Part shown: positions 24,852-34,530 of the stretch, one piece after another
Layout of the letters: each line of letters begins with the position of its first letter
Position numbering within the stretch: the first letter of the stretch is position 1
The notes under the pieces: model-generated
What the model was told of the DNA's origin: nothing
Seen by the model: the letters and a program-made list of their open reading frames with translations, nothing else
Database searches by the model: none
Position numbers and translations under genes: made by a program
DNA from: Acetobacter farinalis
Lineage (GTDB): Bacteria > Pseudomonadota > Alphaproteobacteria > Acetobacterales > Acetobacteraceae
NCBI RefSeq assembly: GCF_026240015.1
Contig: NZ_JAPIUX010000003.1
Location: 202,230-266,229, forward strand
Length of the DNA: 64,000 nucleotides
Direction: 5' to 3'

Positions 24852-26312
24852 ATGAAAAAACTCTCTTCAGACCTGTCTTTCCTTTGCATCCTGTCCGCTA
24901 CATGCATGGTGATACCGGCCCTTTCCCCGAAGGCTTCCGCTCAGTTGCTGACAGGCGGGAACAGTTCAGTCGGCCTGTTGCCGAGTCTGGAGGCAAATAA
25001 TGAAGCGAACCCGGTAGAAGACCCCGGTCCGCTTTTTTCCGCTCCATACGGAAAAGCGCATTTCTTTGGAGACTGGTGGGGAGCCCAGCCCTGGCTGCTG
25101 AACCATGGCATTCATATTCTGGCCGACGTGCATGAAGAACTTGCCGGCAATTTCCGTGGTGGCATGCGCCAAGGTGTGACGAATGCCGGCCAGGTGGGTG
25201 TTGAACTGGATGTGGACTGGGGCAAGCTCACAGACCTGAACCTGCTGAAGGGCTTCTGGTCTCACATGATGGTGGTGAACGGGCACGGGCAGAACCTGAG
25301 CACCAAATATATCGGGGATGCCGTCGGGGGTGTTCAGCAGATTTACGGTGGCCGCGGTAACGTGGTGGCGCACCTTGTATATCTGTACGGTGAACATGCC
25401 TTTGCGCACAACCATGTTGATATCAGCGCAGGCTGGATCCCGGTTGGCAGCTTCTTCGCGGCCTCTCCCCTGTTTTGTATGTACATGAACGTGGCCGTGT
25501 GCGGTAATCCCGCCCCGAACAAATACACCGAAGGCAACCGTGACTGGCCATCAGGCAATCTGGGGGCCGTTGCCCGCGTGATGCCTACCAGTACGACCTA
25601 TGTCATGGCTGGCCTGTTTGCCGTTTCTCCTCATTCTTTCAATGGCGGGATTTCCGGCTGGGCCTGGGCACAGGATGGTCTGGGCAAGTTCTCAACCCCT
25701 GTTGAAATCGGCTGGCTGCCTTCCTTTGGCAAAAACCATCTGGTTGGCCACTACAAGGCTGGCTACAGCTACGATAACTCGAAATACAAAGATCTGTATG
25801 AAGACATCAACGGCAACGCCTGGGTGCAGACAGGCGAGCCGGCCCGGTATCACGCAGGCCGCGCCAGCGCGTGGGTGATGGCTGACCAGATGCTTGTGCG
25901 GAATGGCGAAGGCCCGACCAACGGTCTGGTTGCCATGGGTGGCTATATGTGGACCGATGGCAAGACCACCGCCATGTCCCACCATCTGTGGGGGGGCCTG
26001 CTTGAAACCGGCAAGCCCTGGGGCCGCCCGAATGACAGCATCGGCATCATGTATCAGTGGCTGAAAATGAGCCGCACCGTGGCCCTGCAGCAGGAGGCCT
26101 CCATTATTGCGGGCCAGCAGTTCCAGCCCACCCAGTGGGGGCAGACCTGGGGTGTGCAGTCACATGAAAGCATTTACGAGCTTTTCTACAATGTGCATGT
26201 GGCCAACGGCCTGACACTTCAGCCGGACTTCCAGTACATCAACCGCCCCGGCGCCACGACAACGTTCCATGACGCCGCCGTTATGGCGCTTCAGTTCAAC
26301 GTCGTTCTGTAA
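24852..26312 (+). CDS. oprB: OprB-family carbohydrate-selective porin
   Basis: 486 residues. Signal peptide MKKLSSDLSFLCILSATCMV to about KASA, then an OprB-type barrel: FFGDWWGAQPWLLNHGIHIL, GVELDVDWGKLTDLNLLKG, SAGWIPVGSFFAASPLFC, GRPNDSIGIMYQW and the terminal strand LQPDFQYINRPGATTTFHDA then LQFNVVL with a hydrophobic end. Acetic acid bacteria carry several of these sugar-uptake porins. The upstream 195 bases are AT-rich. The 3' end overlaps the convergent ATPase gene by 17 bases. Confidence 0.9.
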   Translation: MKKLSSDLSFLCILSATCMVIPALSPKASAQLLTGGNSSVGLLPSLEANNEANPVEDPGPLFSAPYGKAHFFGDWWGAQPWLLNHGIHILADVHEELAGNFRGGMRQGVTNAGQVGVELDVDWGKLTDLNLLKGFWSHMMVVNGHGQNLSTKYIGDAVGGVQQIYGGRGNVVAHLVYLYGEHAFAHNHVDISAGWIPVGSFFAASPLFCMYMNVAVCGNPAPNKYTEGNRDWPSGNLGAVARVMPTSTTYVMAGLFAVSPHSFNGGISGWAWAQDGLGKFSTPVEIGWLPSFGKNHLVGHYKAGYSYDNSKYKDLYEDINGNAWVQTGEPARYHAGRASAWVMADQMLVRNGEGPTNGLVAMGGYMWTDGKTTAMSHHLWGGLLETGKPWGRPNDSIGIMYQWLKMSRTVALQQEASIIAGQQFQPTQWGQTWGVQSHESIYELFYNVHVANGLTLQPDFQYINRPGATTTFHDAAVMALQFNVVL

Positions 26313-29070
26313 TCTGCGGAATGGGCCGCAGGGTGAGAGCCCTGCCGCCCATCCTGCCAAAAGCCTCGGCGTGGCAGGTCAGCACAAGAATCTGGAACCG
26401 GGTGGCGGCATCAGCCAGCACATCGAACATCCGGTCCAGCCGCTGCGAGTCTGAAAAACCCAACGCATCGTCCAGCACCAGAATGGCGGGAGACTGGCGG
26501 GCATGCAGCAGTTCCGCAAAGCCCAGCCGCACCAGAACCGCAATCTGCTCGCGCGTGCCATCCGAAAGCCTTGCAAACTCTTCCTCTGTGCGCCGGGCCA
26601 GACCGGACAGGCCGAAACCGGTGTCCATCACCAGAGACGCACCGGGAAACACGGCTGAAAACGCAGGCTGCATGGTGCGTACCAGCGGCGCGAGGTAACG
26701 CTCTGTCTGCGTTTTTTCCGCCTCTGTCAGGGTTTGCTCAAGCAGGGCCAGCGCCGCCCGCTCCCGCTCATACCCCTCACACTCCAGCCTGAGCCGTGCG
26801 GCGGTGCGGCCTGCCTCGGCTATTTTTTCATCCAGCCCCTCGCCTTCGGCCACATGTACGCGGGTTTCCCGCTCCCGAATATCCTCCCGCAGGCGGGTGA
26901 TAGCCACACGGGCACCCTCAAGCGCCTGCTCACGCCGCGCGATGCTGGCCTCCACCACGGAGAGCGGTTCCTCCGTCTCCCGTCCGGCCTTCAGGCTTTG
27001 CAGATGCGCTTCAGCCTGAGCCAGCGCGTGCCGGGTCTCAGCCGCACGGGTTGCCAGAGCCTCATCACTCTCACGCGCCTGACTGACAGCCAGTTCACGC
27101 CCAACCTGATCCTGCGCCGCCTGCTTCTGCCTGAGCACGGCATCGGCCTTTTCCTGAAGAGCCAGCGCCGCGGCAAAAGCGGCCTGCTCCCTCCGCTCGC
27201 CCTGCCGTGCCTCTTCCGCCATGCGGGAGGCCCTGTCCTCCGCCTGTCCGGCCTGTTGCTGCATGCTGTGCAGAGCCGCGCCGGGCACAGCGCCCTGCTC
27301 TGTGGCCCGCTCCTCTCCGGCCTCTTCCCCGGTTCCTGCTGCGTCCGGCCCCTCTTCCAAGGCCTCTTTTTGCAGAGACAGTCCTTCAGCCTGCTCCCGC
27401 AGGAGCGCAGCCTGTCGGTCGCTCAGCTCCTGCCGCAAGGTCGCCAAACCCGCGAACAGGGTGGCATCCTGCTCATCCCGCAGGGTGGGCAGAGACGCCA
27501 CGAACGCCGCGCGGGCTTCCGCAACCCGCGTTTCCGCCTGTCGCCGTTCTTCAAACAGATGTTCCGCATGCTCGGCACTCTCGCAACCAGCTGCCTGCAA
27601 GACCTCCTGCATCGTCCGGCGGGCGGCTGTTGCGGTGGCCAGAGCCTCATCCTGATCTGTCACAGCGGGCGTAATGCGGAATTGCCCGACACCCTCCACC
27701 ACCAGATCCGCCGTATGGGTCAGAACGGTTTCCCCTTGCGGGCAAGGCACACCGTCAAGCCGCACCCGGCCTTCAGCCTCAGGCTGAAGGGCCACGCTCA
27801 GGCGCGTGGCGCGGGCATTCAGCGTGGCCTGTGCCGTTTCCTGATCTCGCACGGCTTTCCGCACCTGACGGATCAGCTTTTCATCCACCCGCAAGGCCGC
27901 CAGAGTAGCGCGCGCCTGCTCCAGCCGCGCACACGCGGCTTCGGCCCGCTGTACCGCCAGCCGTTCCCGCTCAAGGGCCGCCTGCTGCTGCATCACGCTG
28001 GCCCGGCGCGCCAGCGCCAGCATGGCCTGCCGCGCGGCCTGATGCTGCTGCTCGGCCTGTTCTCGCCGCTGGCGGCTTTCCTCATACCGCTGCCGGGCCA
28101 GTGTGGCACGCTCCGTGAGAGCCGCCAGATCATGCTGTGCCTCAGCGCACTCGCTTTCCAGCCTGCGCTTGCGGAGATGAGCTTCCTGCCGCCGTTCCTG
28201 TTCGTCCCGTATGCTGGAGTGGGTCTGGGTGAGGGTGGCAAGAGCGGCTCTGGCAGCCTGCTCCTCCGCATCCGCAACGCGCAGCCTGTCCCTCTGCTGC
28301 CGCAGCGCCTGAAGTCTGGCTTCATCCTGCGCCCGGCTTTGCGGATTTTCCTGCTCCTGCAACGCGCGCCGCGCCTGCTCCAGCGCCACCAGATCTTCTT
28401 CCAGCGCAGCCCGCCGGTTTTCAAGCTCGCTCAGAGAGGCCTGTGCCTGTGCTTCCTGCTCCAGCGCCTGCCGGTATTTGCCGGTTGCCTTGCCCGTGCT
28501 GGCTGTCTGCAACAGCAGAAGGCGCTCCCGCACACGGCTGAGCACGGCGCTGGCCGCGGCCCCGCCGGTGGCATCCTCCACGCCCTGTTCCAGACAGCCG
28601 CGCAGGGTATCCTGCCCAGTCTGGTTCAGAACGGGCTGCGCAAAACTTTCGCCCTGCCCCACCAGAAGCGCGTTCCACAGCCCGGCGGCTTCCCCTTTCC
28701 CGATATCTTCCAGCCCCAGCACGCCGCGCAGGGCTTCTTCCGCCTGATCGCCCTCAAAGCGTTCAGGCCCCAGTATGAGGCGGGTAAAGGGTTTGGAGAG
28801 AAACTGTTTTTCCAGATGGCACTCCATCCCCTTCCACGTAAAGGAGAGGGCGATGTGCGGTGCCCCGCCGCCATAGGGCTGAAGCTCCTTCACGGGTCTG
28901 GCTTTGGAGCTGGTACGGACCATCAGCGCTGCTTTCAGCGCGGTCAGCAGGGTGGATTTTCCGGCCTCATTGGGGGCCGCCAGCACATTCAGCCCCGGCC
29001 CCAGCCCGTCCAGCCGCACCGGGGCGGCAAAGCGCCGCACACCTTCAATCTGCAAATCGGTAAGGATCAT
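26296..29070 (-). CDS. SbcC/RecF-like AAA ATPase with long coiled coils
   Basis: 924 residues. N-terminal ATPase half with Walker A LNVLAAPNEAGKSTLLTALK; a very long coiled-coil middle rich in Ala, Glu, Gln and Arg (about residues 190-760); and a C-terminal half with Walker B LVLDDALGFSDSQRLDRM and the D-loop/His-switch region ILVLTCHAEAFGRMG. This is the architecture of SbcC/Rad50-type proteins, closest in layout to the YhaN-like group. It starts four bases inside the end of the nuclease gene, so the two form a translationally coupled pair. Confidence 0.82.
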   Translation of the reverse strand: MILTDLQIEGVRRFAAPVRLDGLGPGLNVLAAPNEAGKSTLLTALKAALMVRTSSKARPVKELQPYGGGAPHIALSFTWKGMECHLEKQFLSKPFTRLILGPERFEGDQAEEALRGVLGLEDIGKGEAAGLWNALLVGQGESFAQPVLNQTGQDTLRGCLEQGVEDATGGAAASAVLSRVRERLLLLQTASTGKATGKYRQALEQEAQAQASLSELENRRAALEEDLVALEQARRALQEQENPQSRAQDEARLQALRQQRDRLRVADAEEQAARAALATLTQTHSSIRDEQERRQEAHLRKRRLESECAEAQHDLAALTERATLARQRYEESRQRREQAEQQHQAARQAMLALARRASVMQQQAALERERLAVQRAEAACARLEQARATLAALRVDEKLIRQVRKAVRDQETAQATLNARATRLSVALQPEAEGRVRLDGVPCPQGETVLTHTADLVVEGVGQFRITPAVTDQDEALATATAARRTMQEVLQAAGCESAEHAEHLFEERRQAETRVAEARAAFVASLPTLRDEQDATLFAGLATLRQELSDRQAALLREQAEGLSLQKEALEEGPDAAGTGEEAGEERATEQGAVPGAALHSMQQQAGQAEDRASRMAEEARQGERREQAAFAAALALQEKADAVLRQKQAAQDQVGRELAVSQARESDEALATRAAETRHALAQAEAHLQSLKAGRETEEPLSVVEASIARREQALEGARVAITRLREDIRERETRVHVAEGEGLDEKIAEAGRTAARLRLECEGYERERAALALLEQTLTEAEKTQTERYLAPLVRTMQPAFSAVFPGASLVMDTGFGLSGLARRTEEEFARLSDGTREQIAVLVRLGFAELLHARQSPAILVLDDALGFSDSQRLDRMFDVLADAATRFQILVLTCHAEAFGRMGGRALTLRPIPQITERR

Positions 29071-30212
29071 GCCGCTGGCACCCCCATCTCCTGCCAGAAC
29101 AGAAACAACCGTTGCAGGGCATCAGCCGCAAGCTGCCCCGCCTCCCCTCCGGCCTGCGCGCGGCTCAGCAACTGTTCCGCCGCCGCCCGCACGGCACCGC
29201 CCGGCCCGAACCGGTCCAGATCCTCCAGCCCGGCTGACAGATGCGGAGCACCCGTCAGACGCAGGCAGGCCACGGCCCCGCTCAACTGCGTGAGCACTTC
29301 ACGTTCATAAACCGCCATATCCTCAACGCAGAGCAGGCCGGACACCGCAAGCCACACCAGCACAGACCCCGGATTATCCGGCTCAATACTGCGGATGCGG
29401 GCGTCCAGCGCCAGAATATCCTGCCGGGAGGTCAACACCACATCGTCCAGCTTTTTCCAGATATAGCGCCCTGTCCTGTGGCGGGTGATCACGGGGTCCG
29501 CCTGTGCGCCCCGCAGCGTGATAACCAGTGCCTCACCCCCGCCGCCGCCACCGGTTGTGAAACGGTCTGTCTCCGGTGTGCCGGAATAGGCTGTGCGGGC
29601 ATCAATCTGGCAAAAACCGTGCCAGTCCCCCAGCCCCAGATACGCCAACCCGGCCCGCTTGGCCCGGTCGGGCGCCACGGGGTTATGTTCAGCCTCGGCC
29701 TCTCCCCCAAATCCGGTGACGGAGCCGTGGGCCAGACCAATCCGCAGGGCATCAGGCGGTGTTTCGGCCTCATCCATCCAGCCTGTAAGATCAGTCAGAA
29801 CATGGCGGCGCTTGAGCACGGCAGGCAGAAGCCAGGCGTTATGCGCCGCATCAATCAGCACCGCCCCAGGCTCCCGATGCACCGTGACATTCTCCGGCAG
29901 CCCGCCCCGCGCCAGCCGCGCCCAGACACCTTCCGGCTGGTCGGCATCATGATTGCCAGGGATCAGATGCCACTGGATATCCGGAAACTGGCGCATCCGC
30001 TCGACAGGCTGATGCAGGGTACGTTCCGAGGGGGTTTCATGCTCATACACATCCCCCGCCACCAGCACATGCGCGGCCCCTTCCTGCCGGGCCAGCAGCC
30101 CCAGCTGCCGGATAACGTCCAGACGCGCCACCTGTAGCGCCCCGAGCGTATCATCATTCACAAAACGGAAAGTCCGCCCGATCTGCCAGTCTGAAGTGTG
30201 AATAAATTTCAT
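29067..30212 (-). CDS. SbcD-like DNA repair exonuclease
   Basis: 381 residues. A calcineurin-like metallophosphoesterase core: motif I HTSDWQIGRTF, motif II VLVAGDVYEHETPSE, motif III HLIPGNHDADQPEG, then LAHGSV and LGLGDWHG. The first motif has Gln where classical SbcD has His (DWQ instead of DWH), and the fifth motif reads GDWH, both features of a branch of alphaproteobacterial exonucleases. Beyond about residue 230 it has a capping-type C-terminal region. With the coupled ATPase it probably forms a Mre11-Rad50-like complex acting on DNA ends. Confidence 0.82.
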   Translation of the reverse strand: MKFIHTSDWQIGRTFRFVNDDTLGALQVARLDVIRQLGLLARQEGAAHVLVAGDVYEHETPSERTLHQPVERMRQFPDIQWHLIPGNHDADQPEGVWARLARGGLPENVTVHREPGAVLIDAAHNAWLLPAVLKRRHVLTDLTGWMDEAETPPDALRIGLAHGSVTGFGGEAEAEHNPVAPDRAKRAGLAYLGLGDWHGFCQIDARTAYSGTPETDRFTTGGGGGGEALVITLRGAQADPVITRHRTGRYIWKKLDDVVLTSRQDILALDARIRSIEPDNPGSVLVWLAVSGLLCVEDMAVYEREVLTQLSGAVACLRLTGAPHLSAGLEDLDRFGPGGAVRAAAEQLLSRAQAGGEAGQLAADALQRLFLFWQEMGVPAA

Positions 30213-30481
30213 GAATGCCGCAGTGCTGTAAGGGGGCGCTTAATTCAGCACATCCTGCCGTGGCATCATACCCTGAAGCCCGCAAACGCCAGCCTTTTCT
30301 GCGGATCATGCAGGCATGCGAAAGTCCAACGCGTTTACTGCAATGCCGCCCAGCGCGCGAAACATCACCCGCTTTATTATATTTTATTTTAATAGACAGA
30401 TCAGTTTAAGGATTCGGGCTTGGGTGAACCCGTTTCTGAAGCCGTCAAGCAAGCCTCCACGCGGCAAGGATGAGGGAGAGG

Positions 30482-32566
30482 ATGAGTTTCAACACCCCCG
30501 CCGCTTCTCCCGCCAGCTTCTGGAAAGGGCTGATCCCTTCCCTGCCTGCGTCCCTTTTCCCGCCCGGCTGGTTTCTGTTCTGCCTGCGCACATGGCTTTC
30601 CGCCGTGCTGGCGCTGGCCACCGCGTTCTGGTTGCAACTCTCCTCCCCCGGGTCCGCCGCCGTAACCGTGATGATTCTGGCCCAGCCCCTGCGCGGACAG
30701 GTTCTCTCCAAGGCGGTCTACCGGTTGGTTGGCACGCTGGTGGGGGCGTTTGTCGCCCTGTTTCTCACTGCCTGCTTCAATCAGGACCGTGTGGTGTTTC
30801 TGGGGGGTGTCGGGCTGTGGCTGACGCTGTGCACCATTATCGGCACGCTGGAGAAAGACTTCCGCGCCTATGCCGCCATGCTCTCGGGCTACACCGTTGC
30901 CATTGTCGGCATCAGTTGCATTGATAGTCCCGGCGCTGTTTTTGATGTCACGGTCAACCGCGTTTCTTCCATTGTTGTCGGTATTGCCGCCACCGCCGCG
31001 GTGAATGACATTTTCGGCTCGCCCACCGCGTGGGAAAAACTGGCCACCAACCTGCACCGTGTTGCCGGTATGGTGCAGCGCATCAGCCGCGATGCCATAG
31101 CCGGACACGGCATTCCGGATGACAGAGCCTGTGCCGGACTGGCCGGGGAGATTATTGCCCTCACCTCTCAGGTTTCCTACGCCAGAACAGAGCTGCCCGA
31201 TGCACGCGTGAGGCTGGCCGGGGCACGCTCGGCCATGGTGGCGCTGCTGGAAATGCTCAGTTGCAGCCGCGCCATCGCCTCCGTGTTGCGTCAGGGGGAT
31301 GTTTCCGGCCCGGTGCTCGCCCGGATCCGCACCACCTTTGGAGAGGGCACAACCGTGGCCTCCCCCCGGCAGGTTGTGCAGGATATGGAAGATCTGGCGC
31401 GGGAAGCTCACGCGATGGAGCCGGGGCGTGGCCCCACACTGGATGAAGCCTGGCTGATCGAGCGCACCATGGCCCTGCATTCCGATGCCCGCTGGGCTAC
31501 TGACGGCATTGATGCCTTTGAAAACGGCAAACGCGCCCGCACACAGGCTCCTGAACTGAAAATCGAGCAGCATCACGATGTGATCGCCGCCCTGCTGGCT
31601 GGCCTGCGCACCCTCACCGGTTTTACGGTGGCGGCAGGGCTTTGCATTATTTCGGATATTCCCTCGACCTACATCGCCCTCTCGCAGGTCGCGGTAATTC
31701 TTACACTGGCCGCCTCCACCTATAATGCGCGCGGGTTTGGCATGGGCGCGCTGATCGGCACGCCCCTGGCCATTGCTGTGGCGGCGGTGCTGAATTTTGG
31801 CATTCTGCCCAAAGGTGCGGATATGCCGTTTCTCGCCATGGCGGTTATCCCGGTTATTTTCGGCGGCTGCCTGCTGCTGCTGAACCCCAGAACCGCAACA
31901 GTCGGCTTTAATGCCGGGGTGTTCTTCTTCGTGATTCTGGGTGTGGCCAATGCACAGAATTACGAGCCCTCAGCCTTTATCGACCGGAATGTGCTGTATC
32001 TCTTCGCCGCGGTGATCATTTTCATCTCGCTGGTGTTGCTGCTGCCCCCTTCCGCCAGCCGCCGCCGCTTTCGCGTTGCGATCACCATCGGGCATGATCT
32101 GCGCCTTCAGCTTGAAGGCCACGGGGAGCAGGCAGGCTCCGCGCTGATCAGCCGCCATTATGACCGGCTGTGCAAAATTCTCGACTGGAACCACTATCTG
32201 CCGGACAGTCTGGCGAAAATCCGCGTTTTCAACCGTCTTTCAAGTCTGGATGAGCTGAATGTGGAACTGGCCCGCGCACGCCGCCATCTGCAACGCGCCG
32301 CCACTATTCCCGCCATCCGGCCCGATGCGGAGGCCGCCTTCCGCGCAACGGTGGTCTATAATGCCGATGCCGCCCTGTTCCGCATGCGGCGGCAGGCCCG
32401 CATCCTGCTGGATAAAGCCATCACCCTGCCACACGGTGAAATGGCGACAGCGCTCGCGGCGATATCCGGCATGGTCGGGGCCATCCGGCTGCTTGAGCAT
32501 AATCGCTCCGCTCTTAAACTGTATGACATCATCCCGCTGCCAGATCAGCAATGGAAGGCGTTCTGA
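30482..32566 (+). CDS. FUSC/AaeB-like membrane transporter
   Basis: 694 residues from the ATG at 30482, which has GAGGGAG a few bases upstream. Two blocks of membrane helices: residues about 20-180 (FCLRTWLSAVLALATAFWLQ; VTVMILAQPLRGQVLSKAVY) and about 370-530 (LRTLTGFTVAAGLCIISDIP; LAIAVAAVLNFGILPKGADM), each followed by a cytosolic region. This is the fusaric-acid-resistance / AaeB layout for efflux of aromatic acids. The next two genes (DUF1656 and an HlyD-type protein) complete an AaeBXA-like set. Confidence 0.88.
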   Translation: MSFNTPAASPASFWKGLIPSLPASLFPPGWFLFCLRTWLSAVLALATAFWLQLSSPGSAAVTVMILAQPLRGQVLSKAVYRLVGTLVGAFVALFLTACFNQDRVVFLGGVGLWLTLCTIIGTLEKDFRAYAAMLSGYTVAIVGISCIDSPGAVFDVTVNRVSSIVVGIAATAAVNDIFGSPTAWEKLATNLHRVAGMVQRISRDAIAGHGIPDDRACAGLAGEIIALTSQVSYARTELPDARVRLAGARSAMVALLEMLSCSRAIASVLRQGDVSGPVLARIRTTFGEGTTVASPRQVVQDMEDLAREAHAMEPGRGPTLDEAWLIERTMALHSDARWATDGIDAFENGKRARTQAPELKIEQHHDVIAALLAGLRTLTGFTVAAGLCIISDIPSTYIALSQVAVILTLAASTYNARGFGMGALIGTPLAIAVAAVLNFGILPKGADMPFLAMAVIPVIFGGCLLLLNPRTATVGFNAGVFFFVILGVANAQNYEPSAFIDRNVLYLFAAVIIFISLVLLLPPSASRRRFRVAITIGHDLRLQLEGHGEQAGSALISRHYDRLCKILDWNHYLPDSLAKIRVFNRLSSLDELNVELARARRHLQRAATIPAIRPDAEAAFRATVVYNADAALFRMRRQARILLDKAITLPHGEMATALAAISGMVGAIRLLEHNRSALKLYDIIPLPDQQWKAF

Positions 32567-32568
32567 AC

Positions 32569-32769
32569 ATGGACCTTCACGCTGTTCTGGATATCGATGG
32601 CCTGCTGGTATCCTCCTTTGTCGTGCATGCCGGTCTGGCTGTTGTCACGCTGCTGATACTGAACCCCATTCTGGCAAAAATCGGCGCCCGACGGGTGATC
32701 TGGAACCTGCCGCTGGCTGAATTCGGGCTGCTTGTCTGCCTGATCGGCCTTTATACCCTTCTCTTGTAA
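32569..32769 (+). CDS. DUF1656-family small membrane protein (AaeX-like)
   Basis: 66 residues from the ATG at 32569, two bases after the transporter stop; an alternative start at 32551 would overlap that gene. Two membrane helices (FVVHAGLAVVTLLILNPIL; FGLLVCLIGLYTLLL) joined by a basic turn. The size and position between the FUSC gene and the membrane-fusion gene are those of AaeX/DUF1656 proteins, whose function is unknown. Confidence 0.8.
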   Translation: MDLHAVLDIDGLLVSSFVVHAGLAVVTLLILNPILAKIGARRVIWNLPLAEFGLLVCLIGLYTLLL

Positions 32770-32784
32770 AAGGATTGCCCAGCC

Positions 32785-33747
32785 GTGTTTGAACGCGCCC
32801 GCCGCGCCCTGCAATTTGTCACGACGGGAACCATTCTCGCCATTGCCGCTGTGGTCGGCCTGATCCTGTGGGACTATTACACCGCCGCACCCTGGACCAG
32901 AAACGGGCAGGTGCGCGTTCAGGTGGCCGATATTGCCCCGCGCGTTTCCGGGCAGATCATCTCGGTTCTGGTGAAGGACAACCAGTTCGTTCACGCCGGG
33001 GATGTTCTCTATGAGATCGACCCGTTCGATTTCAAGGTGGCCGTGGCCTCTGCCACAGCCCGTGTGAACGAACGTCAGGCCGACATGCAACTGAAAACCA
33101 CGCAGGAAAGCCGCCGCAACAAGCTGACGGAAGTTGCGGCCTCCCGCGAGGAAAAGCAGGTCTATCAGGCCACGGCGGACATGGCCAAAGCCCAGTATGG
33201 GGATGCCATGGCCGCACTCGCCCAGGCAAAAATCAATCTGGACCGCACAAAGGTGCGCAGCAGCGTGACTGGCTATGTGACCAACCTGATCATGCGGGTG
33301 GGAGATTACGCCGCCGCCGCCAAACCCAATATCCGGGTGATTGATGCCTCTTCCTACTGGGTGGATGGCTATTTTGAGGAAACAAAAATCCGTTCCATCC
33401 ATGTGGGAGACCGGGTGCGGATGGACCTGATGGGCTTCCGGGAGCCCATGTGGGGGCATGTCATCAGCATCACACGCGGTATTGCGACACCAAACGCCAC
33501 GCCCTCCACACAGGGCCTGCCCTCAGTTGACCCGGTCTACACCTGGGTGCGTCTCGCCCAGCGCATTCCGGTGCGCGTGCATATCGACAGTATCCCGCCC
33601 GGAACCCAGATTGCCGCCGGAATGACCACCACGGTCACCATTGTCGGCAGCAAGGGCAAACGCGCCCACGATACGCTGGCCGAAACCTTTGACCGCCTGC
33701 ACGATGCCCTGATGGGGGGCGCGGGCGGCAGTGGCCCGCGTAACTGA
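32785..33747 (+). CDS. HlyD/AaeA-like membrane fusion protein
   Basis: 320 residues from a GTG start at 32785 with AGGA upstream. One N-terminal membrane anchor (FVTTGTILAIAAVVGLILW), then a biotinyl-lipoyl-like half domain (VQVADIAPRVSGQIISVLVK), a helical hairpin, the returning half (LDRTKVRSSVTGYVTNL) and a beta-barrel (VDGYFEETKIRSIHVGDRV). It links the inner-membrane FUSC pump to the outer membrane. No outer-membrane factor gene is adjacent. The 3' end is overlapped by an antisense frame at 33523-34368. Confidence 0.88.
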   Translation: MFERARRALQFVTTGTILAIAAVVGLILWDYYTAAPWTRNGQVRVQVADIAPRVSGQIISVLVKDNQFVHAGDVLYEIDPFDFKVAVASATARVNERQADMQLKTTQESRRNKLTEVAASREEKQVYQATADMAKAQYGDAMAALAQAKINLDRTKVRSSVTGYVTNLIMRVGDYAAAAKPNIRVIDASSYWVDGYFEETKIRSIHVGDRVRMDLMGFREPMWGHVISITRGIATPNATPSTQGLPSVDPVYTWVRLAQRIPVRVHIDSIPPGTQIAAGMTTTVTIVGSKGKRAHDTLAETFDRLHDALMGGAGGSGPRN

Positions 33748-34368
33748 GGCCCGGTCCGGATGCGGCACCGCCAGAGCGGCCTCCAGCACCCTGTTCCACA
33801 CAGGCGAGAACTGGTCCGCATGCGCGTAGGGCGCAAAGCGGTCCAGATATCCCGCCAGATAAGACTGTTCCGGCATGACATGCCCGATCAGGGCCGGGTC
33901 CTGCGTATGGCGCACAACCAGCAGGCGTGCGGGGCCATGCCGCGCGATGGCCTGAGCCAGTTGCTCCGCTCCCTCGTGTGACACGTTCTCATTGCGTTTG
34001 TAGACGAGAATGACCGACGGATCGGCCAGACGGCGGAAGAATTTTTCGACCAGATAGTCGATCTTTTCCTTCTCGGATTTATGGATTTCACGCCGACGCG
34101 CCTCAGGCTCCACCCATTGGCGGTCTTTGGAATGGATTGCCGTGTGAAAATAAAGGCCATATCGGGAATCCAGAAGCATATCTTCTGAATATGGTGAAAG
34201 ATTTTCAAACAAATAGAGACTATCGAAGCGACTCTTCAACCCTTCCGCGAGGGATGTCTCAGAAGAACGAACCCATCTCAGCAGGCCACCACTTTCATCA
34301 CTATGAGATCTTTTTACAAATCCGAACTCACAGCTATCACCAATATTCTCAAATCGTTCTGTATTCAT
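33523..34368 (-). CDS. Hypothetical protein with an N-terminal CEFG motif; unusual 3' overlap
   Basis: 281 residues. The N-terminus NIGDSCEFGFVKRSHSDESG then LLRW is typical of a family of uncharacterised proteins found near surface-polysaccharide genes. The first 205 or so residues (to FSPVWNRVLEAAL) look like real protein and the DNA is AT-richer; the last 75 residues are encoded antisense to the AaeA-like gene and read like an arbitrary frame. The gene was probably cut at its 3' end and now runs on into its convergent neighbour. Function unknown. Confidence 0.55.
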   Translation of the reverse strand: MNTERFENIGDSCEFGFVKRSHSDESGGLLRWVRSSETSLAEGLKSRFDSLYLFENLSPYSEDMLLDSRYGLYFHTAIHSKDRQWVEPEARRREIHKSEKEKIDYLVEKFFRRLADPSVILVYKRNENVSHEGAEQLAQAIARHGPARLLVVRHTQDPALIGHVMPEQSYLAGYLDRFAPYAHADQFSPVWNRVLEAALAVPHPDRASVTRATAARAPHQGIVQAVKGFGQRIVGAFALAADNGDRGGHSGGNLGSGRDTVDMHAHRNALGETHPGVDRVN

Positions 34369-34530
34369 ATAATTTTTCCTGAAAAATTATTTTTTACTTA
34401 TACATGCCCTCTTCACCCTTGCACCATCATGAAAAAGAGGCATTCCGTGGCAAATGTCTTTCTGGTGTCCTGTCACTGGCTGCTGTCTTGTAACTGGACG
34501 CCTCCGCAGCCTGCTGGCACACAGAATCCC

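Noticed and set aside
26734..29310. 858-codon plus-strand frame opposite the SbcC-like gene
   Set aside because: It is a shadow frame caused by the high GC and biased codon use of the ATPase gene; the product is low-complexity Leu/Arg/Pro-rich and matches no fold.
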